This document shows positions 1-8,293 of a stretch of 64,000 nt of DNA, piece after piece. The stretch comes from Kordia antarctica. Lineage in GTDB: Bacteria > Bacteroidota > Bacteroidia > Flavobacteriales > Flavobacteriaceae. The notes under the pieces are model-generated. The model saw nothing but the letters and a program-made list of their open reading frames with translations, ran no database searches and was not told where the DNA came from. The stretch lies in the NCBI RefSeq assembly GCF_009901525.1, contig NZ_CP019288.1, forward strand, positions 3,191,501-3,255,500, written 5' to 3'. Numbering within the stretch: the stretch's first letter is position 1; every line of letters begins with the position of its first letter. The position numbers and the translations under genes are program-made.

Positions 1-318
1 TTGCATGATATATTCAGGATCCTGATTGGTGCGATCCATATACGAGGAACCTTGTTCATATGTTAACACCACTTTTTGATGTTTAACAATGTTTAAGAAG
101 GTATTATTTATGGTTGTGAATAAATACGTCTTTGCTTTTGAGGTATCTATTTTTGCACAATTCTCCCAAATTTTCACAAAAGCTTCTTGAATAATATCCA
201 TAGAAGTTGCTTTGTCTCCACTTTTATAGAAAGCAAAATTACTCGCAGCTTGTAGATACGTAGCATAAAATTTAGTAAAGTAATCTTCATCACATAAATT
301 ATCGTGCTCCGATTGCAT
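1..318 (-). CDS. ECF-type RNA polymerase sigma factor, N-terminal part (cut by window edge)
   Basis: The minus-strand frame starts at ATG (318-316) and runs open to the window edge, giving the first 106 residues. It has the sigma-70 region 2 look: 'DIIQEAFVKIWEN' is the core-binding helix, followed by 'AKTYLFTTINNTFLNIVKHQK'-like promoter-melting residues. Bacteroidetes ECF factors of this type usually sit beside a FecR-like anti-sigma factor, which would lie outside the window. It is divergent from the lipoprotein gene at 521, with about 200 bp between them. Family is clear; the regulon is unknown. Confidence 0.85.
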   Translation of the reverse strand, partial: MQSEHDNLCDEDYFTKFYATYLQAASNFAFYKSGDKATSMDIIQEAFVKIWENCAKIDTSKAKTYLFTTINNTFLNIVKHQKVVLTYEQGSSYMDRTNQDPEYIMQ

Positions 319-520
319 AAATTATCTTTTAGATTTTTACTTTTACAAAAGTATGATATTTTAATGTATTATAAATTATTGATTATCAAGTGGTTGCTAT
401 TTTTTTTGAAAAAAATTAAAAAAATCATAGGGTAAATAGTTGCTGCGTTGTCTTAAGTTCGAAATAACGAAAAACAATTTATTTACAAACAAAAAATAGC
501 AAACTAAAAAAACAATCATT

Positions 521-1582
521 ATGAAAAATTTAAAGCTTTTAACATTCCTTATTGTATCATTCGCAATGATAACTTCATGCCAAGATTCAATTGATTCAGA
601 AAATGGAGATAATCCAAATCCAAATGTGACTACGAATTCTGCAAATTCTGCAACAACTCTAAATTTAGCAAGAACAAATATGTTCGACGGATCTTTTGAC
701 GATTATTTGGATGGAGTTTCTTGTTCATCTGTTTTATTACCCGTAACAGCTACTGTAAACGGAACGCAAGTTTCTATTGTTTCGCAAGCAGATTATCAAT
801 TAGTTCTAAATATTATAGGACAATTTAATACGGATAACGATACTGTTGAGTTTCAATTTCCGATCTCAGTAAGGTTAAGTGATTACACGGAAGTTACAAT
901 TACGAATGAAGCAGATTATCAAGCATTAATCAACGAATGTGAAACAGCACAAAATACGGCGCAAGATGCAATTTCATGTGTAGATATTCAGTTTCCGATC
1001 GCCATCTTAAATTATGATGCTACTTTGAACCAAACTGGAAGTATTTCTGTACAATCTGAAGAGCAATTATATAACTTTGTTAATGACATAGGTGATGATG
1101 AATTTTACGCAATAAGCTATCCGATTACGGTGATTTTGAATGACGAAACTACGGCAACAATCAACAGTGATTTAGAATTACAATCGAGTATTGAAAACTG
1201 CTTAGATGTGGAAGAATTAGAAGACGAAGCAAACGACAATGCAGATGATTTAGAAGTAATTTTAGTAGACGGACTATTTAGAGTAGAATCGTTTGTAAAC
1301 TCAGGTACTGACACAGCAAATGCATATGCAGAGTTTACCATTGATTTTTCAAATGACTTATCAGTTGAAGCGCAAAATATAATCAATAGTACTATTGAAA
1401 ATGTAGAAGGAACATACGAAGTAACTTCGGAAACAGAAGTATTCTTAACGTTGAATTTCTCTGGAAACGCTTCATTTGAATTATTAAACCAAACGTGGGA
1501 AGTAATGAGTGCTTCTCAGACTACAATTTCATTGCGTAGTACGGTAAATAGCGCCATCACTTTAGTGTTGACTGACATATAA
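521..1582 (+). CDS. Lipoprotein with two tandem internal repeats
   Basis: The protein has 353 residues with a lipoprotein signal (MKNLKLLTFLIVSFAMITSC, Cys about residue 20), so it should be lipid-anchored. Two internal repeats can be read: about residues 65-145 and 150-230. Each begins near a 'SC...PV/PI' strand and contains 'S/T-x-A/E-D/E-Y/L-Q' followed by 'C' near its end. The C-terminal 100 residues read as a beta-rich domain ('FRVESFVN...AYAEFTIDF...GTYEV') resembling lipocalin-like folds; this is only an impression. No enzyme motif is present. It is divergent from an ECF sigma gene and closes with a hairpin terminator. Function is not recognised. Confidence 0.8.
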   Translation: MKNLKLLTFLIVSFAMITSCQDSIDSENGDNPNPNVTTNSANSATTLNLARTNMFDGSFDDYLDGVSCSSVLLPVTATVNGTQVSIVSQADYQLVLNIIGQFNTDNDTVEFQFPISVRLSDYTEVTITNEADYQALINECETAQNTAQDAISCVDIQFPIAILNYDATLNQTGSISVQSEEQLYNFVNDIGDDEFYAISYPITVILNDETTATINSDLELQSSIENCLDVEELEDEANDNADDLEVILVDGLFRVESFVNSGTDTANAYAEFTIDFSNDLSVEAQNIINSTIENVEGTYEVTSETEVFLTLNFSGNASFELLNQTWEVMSASQTTISLRSTVNSAITLVLTDI

Positions 1583-1617
1583 TATTATCCCTGAACCTGC
1601 CCATAGTTACTATGGTT

Positions 1618-1656
1618 GAACAATTGTCAAAAAATACTTGGCAATTGTTCTTTTTT
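1618..1656 (+). terminator. Rho-independent terminator after the 521 lipoprotein
   Basis: The inverted repeat GAACAATTG / CAATTGTTC (9 bp, extendable by a wobble pair) with a short loop is followed directly by TTTTTT. Confidence 0.85.
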
Positions 1657-1688
1657 AAAATAATTTTGCATCCTAAAAAATAATTGTC

Positions 1689-2465
1689 ATGCTTAAAAAA
1701 GGAATCTTAGTACTTATCTGTTTCACATTTTTTGCTTGTTCAGAAGATGAAAGCATCACGCCAACGAACAACGGAACACCAAATCCAACGACGGCTAATT
1801 TACAAGCGGTTGGAAGTTCAGCCAATGATATTTTATCAGACCATACATATACAAGTTTATCAATTGAAATTGTATATGTACAAGGTTTTGAACCGTCACA
1901 AACGGCTGTCAATAATTTCACTTCTTTTTTACAAGAACGAACGTTTAAACCTGATGGAATTTCGACAACACTTACCGCGATAGAATCGCCAGGAAATACT
2001 TCATATACAATTGAAGATATTTCGAATTTAGAAAGTATTCATCGAATGAATTATAATAGTGATTCTGAAGTTGTGATTTGGGTATTTTTTGCAGATGCAC
2101 CTTCGGCAAGTAATACAAGTAGTGGAGTTGTACTTGGAACGGCTTATAGAAATACTTCTTTTGTAATTTATGAGCAAACGATACAAGAATTGAGTGACGA
2201 ACCTTTTGAACCAAATAGAAGTGTTTTGGAAACAACAGTCATTAAACATGAGTTCGGGCATTTGTTAGGATTAACGAATTTAGGTTCCGCATTACAAAGT
2301 GCTCATGAAGATGCCGAACATCCAAAACATTGTGATGTAGATTCGTGCTTAATGTATTGGGCTGCCGAAACTGGTTCAGGAATTTCCAATATGATTTCTG
2401 GCGGAAATGCTCCACAATTAGACGCACAATGTATTGCGGATTTACAAGCAAATGGCGGAAAATAA
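1689..2465 (+). CDS. Zinc metallopeptidase-like lipoprotein
   Basis: The protein has 258 residues with a lipoprotein signal (lipobox 'FFAC', Cys about 17). Near residue 188 it carries HEFGHLLGL, the HExxHxxG zinc-peptidase helix. About 30 residues on come His/Cys residues ('HPKHCDVDSCLMYW') and a Met resembling the metzincin Met-turn. The HC-x5-CxM pattern recalls archaemetzincins, but the spacing after HExxH is longer, so that assignment is tentative. Low-complexity Asn/Thr/Pro after the lipobox looks like a surface spacer. The gene is followed 43 bp later by a beta-barrel protein gene, probably in the same operon. Confidence 0.75.
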   Translation: MLKKGILVLICFTFFACSEDESITPTNNGTPNPTTANLQAVGSSANDILSDHTYTSLSIEIVYVQGFEPSQTAVNNFTSFLQERTFKPDGISTTLTAIESPGNTSYTIEDISNLESIHRMNYNSDSEVVIWVFFADAPSASNTSSGVVLGTAYRNTSFVIYEQTIQELSDEPFEPNRSVLETTVIKHEFGHLLGLTNLGSALQSAHEDAEHPKHCDVDSCLMYWAAETGSGISNMISGGNAPQLDAQCIADLQANGGK

Positions 2466-2508
2466 ATTATAAATTCAATCAAATTAAAAATCATTAAACA
2501 ACAAGAAA

Positions 2509-3099
2509 ATGAAAAAGACAATTTTAACTTTAGGAATTATTTTAATGGCATTTCAAGTAGGAAATGCACAAGATGTAACTTCAAAAACAGCAAATGTTGG
2601 AATCAAAGGTGGTTACAATTTGGCTGCGGTGAGTTTTGATGGCGACGGCGAAACAAGTCAGCGTAGTGGTTTTCATATTGGTGTCTACGGAGAATCATTT
2701 TTGAGTGAAAGCTTCGCATTGCAATTGGAGCTTTTATATTCGCAACAAGGGTATGAAATTGAAGCAAATGGCGGAACTTTTACGCAAAAACTAGATTATT
2801 TGAATCTTCCAATCATACTAAAAGGATATATTAGCGACAACTTTTTCTTAGAAACTGGTCCACAAATTGGGTTGGCTATTTCGCACAAAGAAGAATTTGA
2901 CAGCAGTTTCAACTTGTTTGATACAACTCAAGAATTTGATCCAAATAGTTTTGATTACGGCGTAAATTTTGGTGCTGGTTTTAAAACAGATTCAGGATTT
3001 ACATTATCAGCGCGTTACCATTTAGGATTGGGCGATATTTATGACGAAGGAAGTCCAAAAAATCGTGTTTGGCTGTTTTCAGTAGGATTTGATTTATAG
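2509..3099 (+). CDS. Outer-membrane beta-barrel (porin family) protein
   Basis: The protein has 196 residues with a Sec signal peptide ending near 'VGNAQ'. The mature part shows the pattern of the small eight-stranded PorT/OmpX-like barrels common in Bacteroidetes: 'VGIKGGYNLA', 'GFHIGVYGE', 'LQLELLYSQQGYE', 'LNLPIILKGY', 'YGVNFGAGF', 'LSARYHLGLGDI', and a terminal aromatic strand ending 'LFSVGFDL'. It should sit in the outer membrane; the ligand or partner is unknown. It lies downstream of the metallopeptidase lipoprotein and is ended by a strong terminator. Confidence 0.85.
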   Translation: MKKTILTLGIILMAFQVGNAQDVTSKTANVGIKGGYNLAAVSFDGDGETSQRSGFHIGVYGESFLSESFALQLELLYSQQGYEIEANGGTFTQKLDYLNLPIILKGYISDNFFLETGPQIGLAISHKEEFDSSFNLFDTTQEFDPNSFDYGVNFGAGFKTDSGFTLSARYHLGLGDIYDEGSPKNRVWLFSVGFDL

Positions 3100-3122
3100 A
3101 AACATAGCACCTAAATAACCTC

Positions 3123-3159
3123 AAAATCCGTTGCTTTAATTAGCTTCGGATTTTTTTTT
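3123..3159 (+). terminator. Rho-independent terminator after the beta-barrel gene
   Basis: AAAATCCG / CGGATTTT forms an 8-bp stem around a 16-nt loop, running into a T9 tract. Confidence 0.88.
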
Positions 3160-3187
3160 GAGCCTTATTTTATGCTACATTTACGGT

Positions 3188-4015
3188 ATGAATACTTCCG
3201 CTGTTAATATTATTGGCAATCTAAATTTTGACAAAAAAACGATTAATTATTTATCGGTTTTAAAACCTGCGGCAACTGCTATTTTATTAGCGCCAAGCAA
3301 AATAGAACTCAAAGATATTATTCGATATACCTTGATGGATTTAGCATTAAAAAAAGTGTTGGTCATTAAGAAAAAACATATCCAATTGCATCCAAGTGAT
3401 CCATATAAGAGAACACGAACAACTGTTGAAACTGCTAAAAATTTCAACGCATACTACAAAAGTGAATTTGAAAAATACTTTCTAACGATTATTGATAATG
3501 CAAGTTACTTTCATTTGCGTTCGTATTTACACAGAGTGTATACCGATATGCCACGAGATCATGTAGTAAAACGGCAGGTAATCAAAGAACATAAAATTCA
3601 AAATTTATTCTCTAATTCTTTCATTTACAGCATATTTAATGTGTTTCGATTAAATACTTCAGGAAGAAAAGTTCAAAATGAAATACAACGATATCTTTCT
3701 GCAATTGATGAAAACATTGTGCAAATCATTGAAGAATCGCCCGAACAAGCATTGAAATTAGTATCTTTTTTAAAAGGAAATATTTTCTTGTTGAAAAACT
3801 TAACTTTTGAATTATTAGAAAAAATCAACGCGTTAATCATTCAAAATAAAAATATCTCTCGTGATACGTATTTTGAAATGTTTGATATATTTGATTTTTC
3901 AGAAATATTTTTCACTTCTCTCTCAGAAGAAATCACATTACTATTAGATAGTATAGAAATTGATTTTAATTCTAGTGACGGAGGCGATTTTGATATAGGA
4001 GATTTTATAGATTAA
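3188..4015 (+). CDS. Hypothetical cytoplasmic protein
   Basis: I take the ATG at 3188, giving 275 residues. An in-frame start 30 nt earlier lies inside the terminator tail and adds an unlikely peptide. There is no signal peptide or membrane segment. The N-terminal part ('AATAILLAPSKIELKDIIRYTLMDLALKKV') looks like a helical winged-helix-like unit; the rest is mostly helical and the C-terminus is acidic (Asp/Gly-rich). No known motif was recognised. It ends 16 bp before the EI24 membrane protein gene and is probably co-transcribed with it. Confidence 0.7.
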   Translation: MNTSAVNIIGNLNFDKKTINYLSVLKPAATAILLAPSKIELKDIIRYTLMDLALKKVLVIKKKHIQLHPSDPYKRTRTTVETAKNFNAYYKSEFEKYFLTIIDNASYFHLRSYLHRVYTDMPRDHVVKRQVIKEHKIQNLFSNSFIYSIFNVFRLNTSGRKVQNEIQRYLSAIDENIVQIIEESPEQALKLVSFLKGNIFLLKNLTFELLEKINALIIQNKNISRDTYFEMFDIFDFSEIFFTSLSEEITLLLDSIEIDFNSSDGGDFDIGDFID

Positions 4016-4031
4016 TTGTACATTAGGACTT

Positions 4032-4805
4032 ATGATAAAAGATATATTTAACGGAATTCAAGCCTATTTTTCAGCATATACATTACTGAATAAACTCAAT
4101 TTGTGGCGCTTTTTTGTGATTCCGATCGTGATTAGTTTTTTGCTTGGTATTTTCATCATTTTTACTGCGTATGGTTTGTCAGACAACATTGGAAATTACA
4201 TTGCTAGTATTTGGGGATTTACTTGGGGAAAACAAACTGTTACGACGATAAGTCATTTTATTGGCGGATTGATCGTTCTTGCAGTTGGAATCATTATTTT
4301 CAAACATACACTCATGGCAATTGTTTCGCCGTTTATGAGTCCAATATCTGAAAAAATAGAACAGCATCTTTTAGGAACTGTTCGCAAACAAACCACTGGA
4401 TTCAAAGCGCAAACCTCAACATTGGCAAGAGGAATCAGATTAAATTTTCGAAATTTGATCGTAGAAATTTTATGGATCATTCCATTTTTTATATTCAGTT
4501 TCATTCCGTTAATTGGAATAATTTTCTTGTTCTTAATCTTTTTAATACAAGCGTATTATGCAGGTTTTGGAAACATGGATTATACGTTAGAACGCTACTT
4601 TCCGTATAAAAAAAGTATTGAATTTGTTCGGAAAAACAGAGGAATTGCCATTGGAAACGGAGTTGGTTTTATGCTTATTTTATTAATTCCGATTATTGGA
4701 ATTTTAATTGTATTGCCATTATCGGTTGTTGCTTCAACGGTAACGACTTTGAAAGCGTTACATCCTGAAAAATTCGACAAAAACAACCGTATTATTACAA
4801 CTTAA
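4032..4805 (+). CDS. EI24 domain-containing integral membrane protein
   Basis: The protein has 257 residues and four to six hydrophobic segments (about 25-50, 70-100, 140-185 and 210-240). The overall pattern matches the EI24/CysZ family: an N-terminal 'GIQAYFSAYTLLNKLNLWRF' amphipathic start, then paired helices and a final GNGVGFMLILLIPIIG hairpin. CysZ proteins take up sulfate, but there are no sulfur genes here, so transport specificity is not inferred. It probably forms an operon with the upstream hypothetical gene. Confidence 0.75.
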   Translation: MIKDIFNGIQAYFSAYTLLNKLNLWRFFVIPIVISFLLGIFIIFTAYGLSDNIGNYIASIWGFTWGKQTVTTISHFIGGLIVLAVGIIIFKHTLMAIVSPFMSPISEKIEQHLLGTVRKQTTGFKAQTSTLARGIRLNFRNLIVEILWIIPFFIFSFIPLIGIIFLFLIFLIQAYYAGFGNMDYTLERYFPYKKSIEFVRKNRGIAIGNGVGFMLILLIPIIGILIVLPLSVVASTVTTLKALHPEKFDKNNRIITT

Positions 4806-4867
4806 GCACATACTTTAATTGCATGTTTTTACTTATATTTACTACTTAACTAAAAATTATAAATATC

Positions 4868-5035
4868 ATGAAAAAAAGTAAAACCAAATTAGCATTCAGC
4901 AAAAGCACTATTTCTGCTTTAGAAAATATTCGTGGAGGACGTTCTGAAACTTCTTATAGTTGTCCTGGAGATCAGTGTCTGACTGACGCAAAAACGTGTG
5001 TTAACAACGGACCATGTGATAATACCATAAGATAA
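4868..5035 (+). CDS. GG-leader peptide precursor (lanthipeptide-like), copy 1
   Basis: This 55-codon gene starts at ATG 4868 (MKKSKTKLAFSKSTISALEN) and has 'RGG' at 22-24, the leader/core boundary of Bacteroidetes GG-type natural-product precursors. The core (about 30 residues) has four Cys with Ser and Thr residues before them, a make-up suited to (methyl)lanthionine rings. The short sequence before the start (AAAATTATAAATA-ATG-like) is nearly identical to that of the next gene, so the pair arose by tandem duplication. No LanB, LanC or exporter gene lies in the window. The RiPP assignment is an inference from leader type. Confidence 0.7.
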   Translation: MKKSKTKLAFSKSTISALENIRGGRSETSYSCPGDQCLTDAKTCVNNGPCDNTIR

Positions 5036-5075
5036 TTCTTCAAAATTCAGTACATAACCAAAAATTATAAATAAT

Positions 5076-5276
5076 ATGAAAAAAAGTAAAGCGAAATTAA
5101 ATTTAGGTAAAAACACAATTGTCTCATTAGAAAAAGAAGTTCAAAAAATAATTAATGGTGGTCGTGAACCTTTACAAGCACCAACGGATAGTTGTCCTGG
5201 AGCCGCTTGTCCAAGCGAACGAAACAGTTGTAACTTGTCATGTAATGGTTATCCAAAATGTGATGGTTTTAACTAA
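5076..5276 (+). CDS. GG-leader peptide precursor (lanthipeptide-like), copy 2
   Basis: The product has 66 residues and a leader (MKKSKAKLNLGKNTIVSLEK) close to that of the preceding gene, with 'NGG' near residue 29. The core has five Cys with several Ser and Thr residues and 'SCPGAACP', echoing 'SCPGDQC' of copy 1. Leader and upstream region are conserved while the core diverges, as expected for a precursor family that diversifies its product. A strong terminator follows at once, so the two genes form a small transcription unit. Confidence 0.72.
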   Translation: MKKSKAKLNLGKNTIVSLEKEVQKIINGGREPLQAPTDSCPGAACPSERNSCNLSCNGYPKCDGFN

Positions 5277-5292
5277 AAAAAGAAGTCTATAT

Positions 5293-5326
5293 AAAAGAAG
5301 AAATCAGCAATGGTTTCTTCTTTTTT
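5293..5326 (+). terminator. Rho-independent terminator after the precursor pair
   Basis: AAAAGAAGAAA / TTTCTTCTTTT is an 11-bp perfect stem with a 10-nt loop and a trailing T run. Confidence 0.9.
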
Positions 5327-5338
5327 GTTAAAAACGTA

Positions 5339-5371
5339 TTGTATATTATTTCTACAGAAAAAGTATCTTTG
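5339..5371 (+). promoter_or_regulatory. Putative Bacteroidetes promoter upstream of hemF
   Basis: TATCTTTG (5364-5371) fits the TAnnTTTG -7 box, with a TTG 22 bp upstream as a possible -33 element. A MITE-like element (5377-5431) lies just after it and so falls inside the presumed 5' leader. Confidence 0.5.
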
Positions 5372-5376
5372 TATAA

Positions 5377-5431
5377 TACCAAATTAAAATTTAAAATGAC
5401 CGTTTAAAATCGTTTTAAACATTATTTGGTA
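5377..5431. mobile_element. Short MITE-like element (55 bp) in the hemF leader
   Basis: The ends are TACCAAAT and ATTTGGTA (perfect inverted repeats), flanked on both sides by TAA, which reads as a 3-bp target duplication. The termini match those of elements at 28170-28206 and 44636-44818. It has no coding capacity. Confidence 0.65.
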
Positions 5432-5475
5432 TAACTCAAAAAAGCACCAAAATTATTTAAATTAAGGCGAAAACA

Positions 5476-6381
5476 ATGAAAGATCTTTTTCTCAATTATA
5501 TTCATCAATTACAAGACACTATTACATCAACACTAGAAAAAGTTGATGGAAAAACAACCTTTGAAGAAGACTTATGGAAACGTCCAGAAGGCGGCGGCGG
5601 ACGAACGCGTGTCATTGAAAATGGAGCAATTTTTGAAAAAGGTGGTGTTAATATTTCGGCAGTTCACGGCGAACTTCCAGAAGCATTACGAAAAAATTTC
5701 AACGTGGAACAAGGCGATTTTTTTGCATGCGGATTGAGCTTAGTATTGCATCCAAAAAATCCATTTATTCCAACAGTTCATGCCAATTGGCGTTATTTTG
5801 AAATGTATGATAAGGAAGGAAATGTTGTCACACAATGGTTTGGTGGCGGACAAGATTTAACGCCATATTACTTGTTTGAAGAAGATGCAACACACTTTCA
5901 TACAGTTTGTAAAACGGCGTGTGACAAACATCATCCGGAATTTTATCCAACACATAAAAAAACCTGTGACAATTACTTTTGGAATTCACATCGTGACGAA
6001 GCGCGTGGCGTTGGCGGATTATTTTTTGATTACCTAAAAGAAACGGACGAATTTTCCATGCAAGATCGGTTTGACTTTGTAACTGAAGTTGGAAACAGTT
6101 TCCTAGAAAGTTATGTGCCAATTGTAGAACGCAGAAAAAATATTGAATACACACAAAATCATAAAGATTGGCAAGAAGTACGTCGCGGACGATATGTTGA
6201 GTTCAATTTGGTTCATGACAGAGGAACTTTATTTGGCTTAAAAACTAACGGACGCATTGAAAGTATTTTAATGAGTTTGCCGCCAACAGTGCAGTGGAAA
6301 TACAATCATCATCCTGAAATTGGAAGTGAAGAAGCAAAACTGATTGAGGTTTTGATGAATCCGAAAGATTGGGTTTTGTAA
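5476..6381 (+). CDS. hemF: Oxygen-dependent coproporphyrinogen III oxidase
   Basis: HemF converts coproporphyrinogen III to protoporphyrinogen IX in the cytosol, by O2-dependent decarboxylation of two propionates. The protein has the usual length (301 residues) and conserved blocks: 'RPEGGGGRTRVI' near the N-terminus, 'HANWRYFE', the 'WFGGGQDLTPYY' active-site loop, 'HRDEARGVGGLFFD', and 'GRYVEFNLVHDRGTLFGL' towards the end. The start follows a purine-rich stretch. hemB lies about 4 kb downstream, so heme genes are loosely clustered. Confidence 0.97.
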   Translation: MKDLFLNYIHQLQDTITSTLEKVDGKTTFEEDLWKRPEGGGGRTRVIENGAIFEKGGVNISAVHGELPEALRKNFNVEQGDFFACGLSLVLHPKNPFIPTVHANWRYFEMYDKEGNVVTQWFGGGQDLTPYYLFEEDATHFHTVCKTACDKHHPEFYPTHKKTCDNYFWNSHRDEARGVGGLFFDYLKETDEFSMQDRFDFVTEVGNSFLESYVPIVERRKNIEYTQNHKDWQEVRRGRYVEFNLVHDRGTLFGLKTNGRIESILMSLPPTVQWKYNHHPEIGSEEAKLIEVLMNPKDWVL

Positions 6382-6401
6382 GTATGATTAGCTAACAATG
6401 G

Positions 6402-6487
6402 TCATTGCGAATGAAATGAAGCAATCTGTTGAATTTAAGTTGCTAATCTAAAGATTACTTCGAAATTAAGAATTTCTCGTAATGACA
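6402..6487. repeat. Interspersed imperfect hairpin repeat
   Basis: The segment 6402-6437 is an exact reverse complement of 17692-17727 (36 bp). The whole element folds on itself, with 'TCATTGCGAATG' at one end and 'CGTAATGACA' at the other. It is a non-coding intergenic repeat. Confidence 0.75.
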
Positions 6488-6539
6488 ATATTCGTGTATT
6501 CGTGGCAAACAACAACGAAGAATTCACTAATTTTATACA

Positions 6540-6971
6540 ATGGAACATTACCAAAAATTAGAGCGAATGTATTTGGCAGCAAATATGAATACACAACTCT
6601 ATGAAACCACAGAAATAAAAATTGAAGATGAAGTTGCAGAAATAAAGTTGACAATTGATTCCAAATATTTTCATGCGCTTGGCGCGATTCACGGTTCGGT
6701 ATATTTCAAACTATTGGATGATGCCGCTTTTTTTGCCGTAAGTTCTATTATAAAAGATGTATTTTTATTAACAACTTCATTCAACATTAACATTACTAGA
6801 CCTGTAAGCCAAGGCGTAATTACTGCAACAGGAAAGCTGAAATTCAAATCGCGAAATCTATTTGTTGCCGAAAGTAGTTTGGTCGACGAAAAAGGCCGGG
6901 AAATAGCTTTTGGGACAGGAAATTTTACCAAAAGCAATATTTCATTAACGGAAGAAATTGGTTATAAATAA
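6540..6971 (+). CDS. PaaI-family hotdog thioesterase
   Basis: The protein has 143 residues and the hotdog-fold acyl-CoA thioesterase pattern: 'HALGAIHGSVYFKLLDDAAFFAVSS' forms the central helix region and is followed by 'TSFNINITRPVSQGVITATGKL' strands. The 'HG' before the helix is conserved in PaaI-like enzymes, and the 'DDAA' replaces the frequent 'D/E-x-A' catalytic acidic site. The substrate is unknown. It is 29 bp upstream of the AAA+ gene and on the same strand. Confidence 0.8.
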   Translation: MEHYQKLERMYLAANMNTQLYETTEIKIEDEVAEIKLTIDSKYFHALGAIHGSVYFKLLDDAAFFAVSSIIKDVFLLTTSFNINITRPVSQGVITATGKLKFKSRNLFVAESSLVDEKGREIAFGTGNFTKSNISLTEEIGYK

Positions 6972-7000
6972 AAGTGTTTATCTTACAAAAAATTAAACAA

Positions 7001-8293
7001 ATGTTAGAAAGTTTACTAGAAGCATTACAATTTTCTCCAAATAATATTCCACTCAAACTTCAAATTGCCAAATTGTTTATGCAACAAGGAAGTTTTGCTG
7101 AAGCGGAACAACATTTTATTCAAATTATTGATTTAGATAGCAATCACATAGAAGCAAAATATGAATTGGCTAGTTGTTTTTACAAGCAGCAAAAAATTAC
7201 AGCTTGCGAAGTTTTGTTGGAAGAAATTATAAAAGTACGATCAGATCGAAAGTTTTTAGAATTGTTATGTTATTGTCAAATAAATCAAGAAAATTACAGC
7301 GACGCGCAAGAAACATATAGAGAATTACTTGAGCTTGATCCATCTTATGAAAATGAAGATTTTGACAATGTATTAAAAGTAAACACAACGCGCGAACCAG
7401 ATTTTGTTGATGAAGATGGTTTATCTTTTCTAAAAAAACCAACGACAAATTTTGCCAGTATTGGCGGAATGGAAGAAATCAAAAAGGAAATTGATCTCAA
7501 AATCATAAAACCATTAGAACATAAAGATTTATACAAAGCGTACGGTAAAAAAATTGGTGGCGGAATTTTATTATACGGTCCGCCAGGTTGCGGAAAAACA
7601 CATATTGCACGTGCAACTGCAGGCGAAATTGACGCGAATTTTATCAGTATTGGAATCAACGATATTTTGGATATGTGGATTGGAAGTTCAGAGAAAAACT
7701 TACATGAAATCTTTGAAACTGCGCGCGCAAATACACCGTGCGTCATTTTTATTGATGAAATTGATGCGCTTGGCGCGAATAGAAACGATGTAAATAAAAC
7801 TTCAGGAAGGTCTGTTATTAATCAGTTTCTAGCGGAATTGGACGGAATTGACGCCGATAACGACGGAATTTTAGTGCTTGGCGCTACGAATGCTCCTTGG
7901 CATTTAGATCCAGCTTTTCGTCGTCCAGGACGTTTTGATCGCATCATATTTGTTTCGCCACCAGATGTGGAAGCAAAAGCGGAAATATTTAACATTCATC
8001 TCAAAGAAAAACCAACAGAAACCATTGATTATATGTCATTGGCAAAAGCGGCAAAAGAATTTTCGGGCGCAGATATTCAGGCAGCAATTGATGTTGCTAT
8101 TGAAGTAAAACTGGAAGCTTCTTTTAAAGACGGAATTCCAAAACCACTAAGCACGAAAGACATTTTAAAAGCAATCAAAAAAGTAAAACCAAGCACTAAA
8201 GAATGGTTTGTATCTTCTAAAAACTACGCGTTGTATGCAAATGATAGCGGATTGTACGATGATATTTTAGCATATTTAAAAATCAAAAAATAA
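7001..8293 (+). CDS. TPR-AAA+ ATPase
   Basis: I choose ATG 7001 (430 residues); a GTG 27 nt upstream is the alternative. The first ~120 residues hold TPR-type helical repeats ('AEAEQHFIQIIDLDSNHIEAKYELA'). The AAA+ domain follows, with Walker A GPPGCGKT (193-200), Walker B VIFIDEID (248-255), sensor 'LVLGATN' and arginine-finger region 'AFRRPGRFDR', as in CDC48/FtsH-type unfoldases. It has no protease domain. The stop codon overlaps the next start (TAATG), so it is translationally coupled to a TPR membrane protein. Substrate remodelling is inferred; the target is unknown. Confidence 0.9.
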   Translation: MLESLLEALQFSPNNIPLKLQIAKLFMQQGSFAEAEQHFIQIIDLDSNHIEAKYELASCFYKQQKITACEVLLEEIIKVRSDRKFLELLCYCQINQENYSDAQETYRELLELDPSYENEDFDNVLKVNTTREPDFVDEDGLSFLKKPTTNFASIGGMEEIKKEIDLKIIKPLEHKDLYKAYGKKIGGGILLYGPPGCGKTHIARATAGEIDANFISIGINDILDMWIGSSEKNLHEIFETARANTPCVIFIDEIDALGANRNDVNKTSGRSVINQFLAELDGIDADNDGILVLGATNAPWHLDPAFRRPGRFDRIIFVSPPDVEAKAEIFNIHLKEKPTETIDYMSLAKAAKEFSGADIQAAIDVAIEVKLEASFKDGIPKPLSTKDILKAIKKVKPSTKEWFVSSKNYALYANDSGLYDDILAYLKIKK

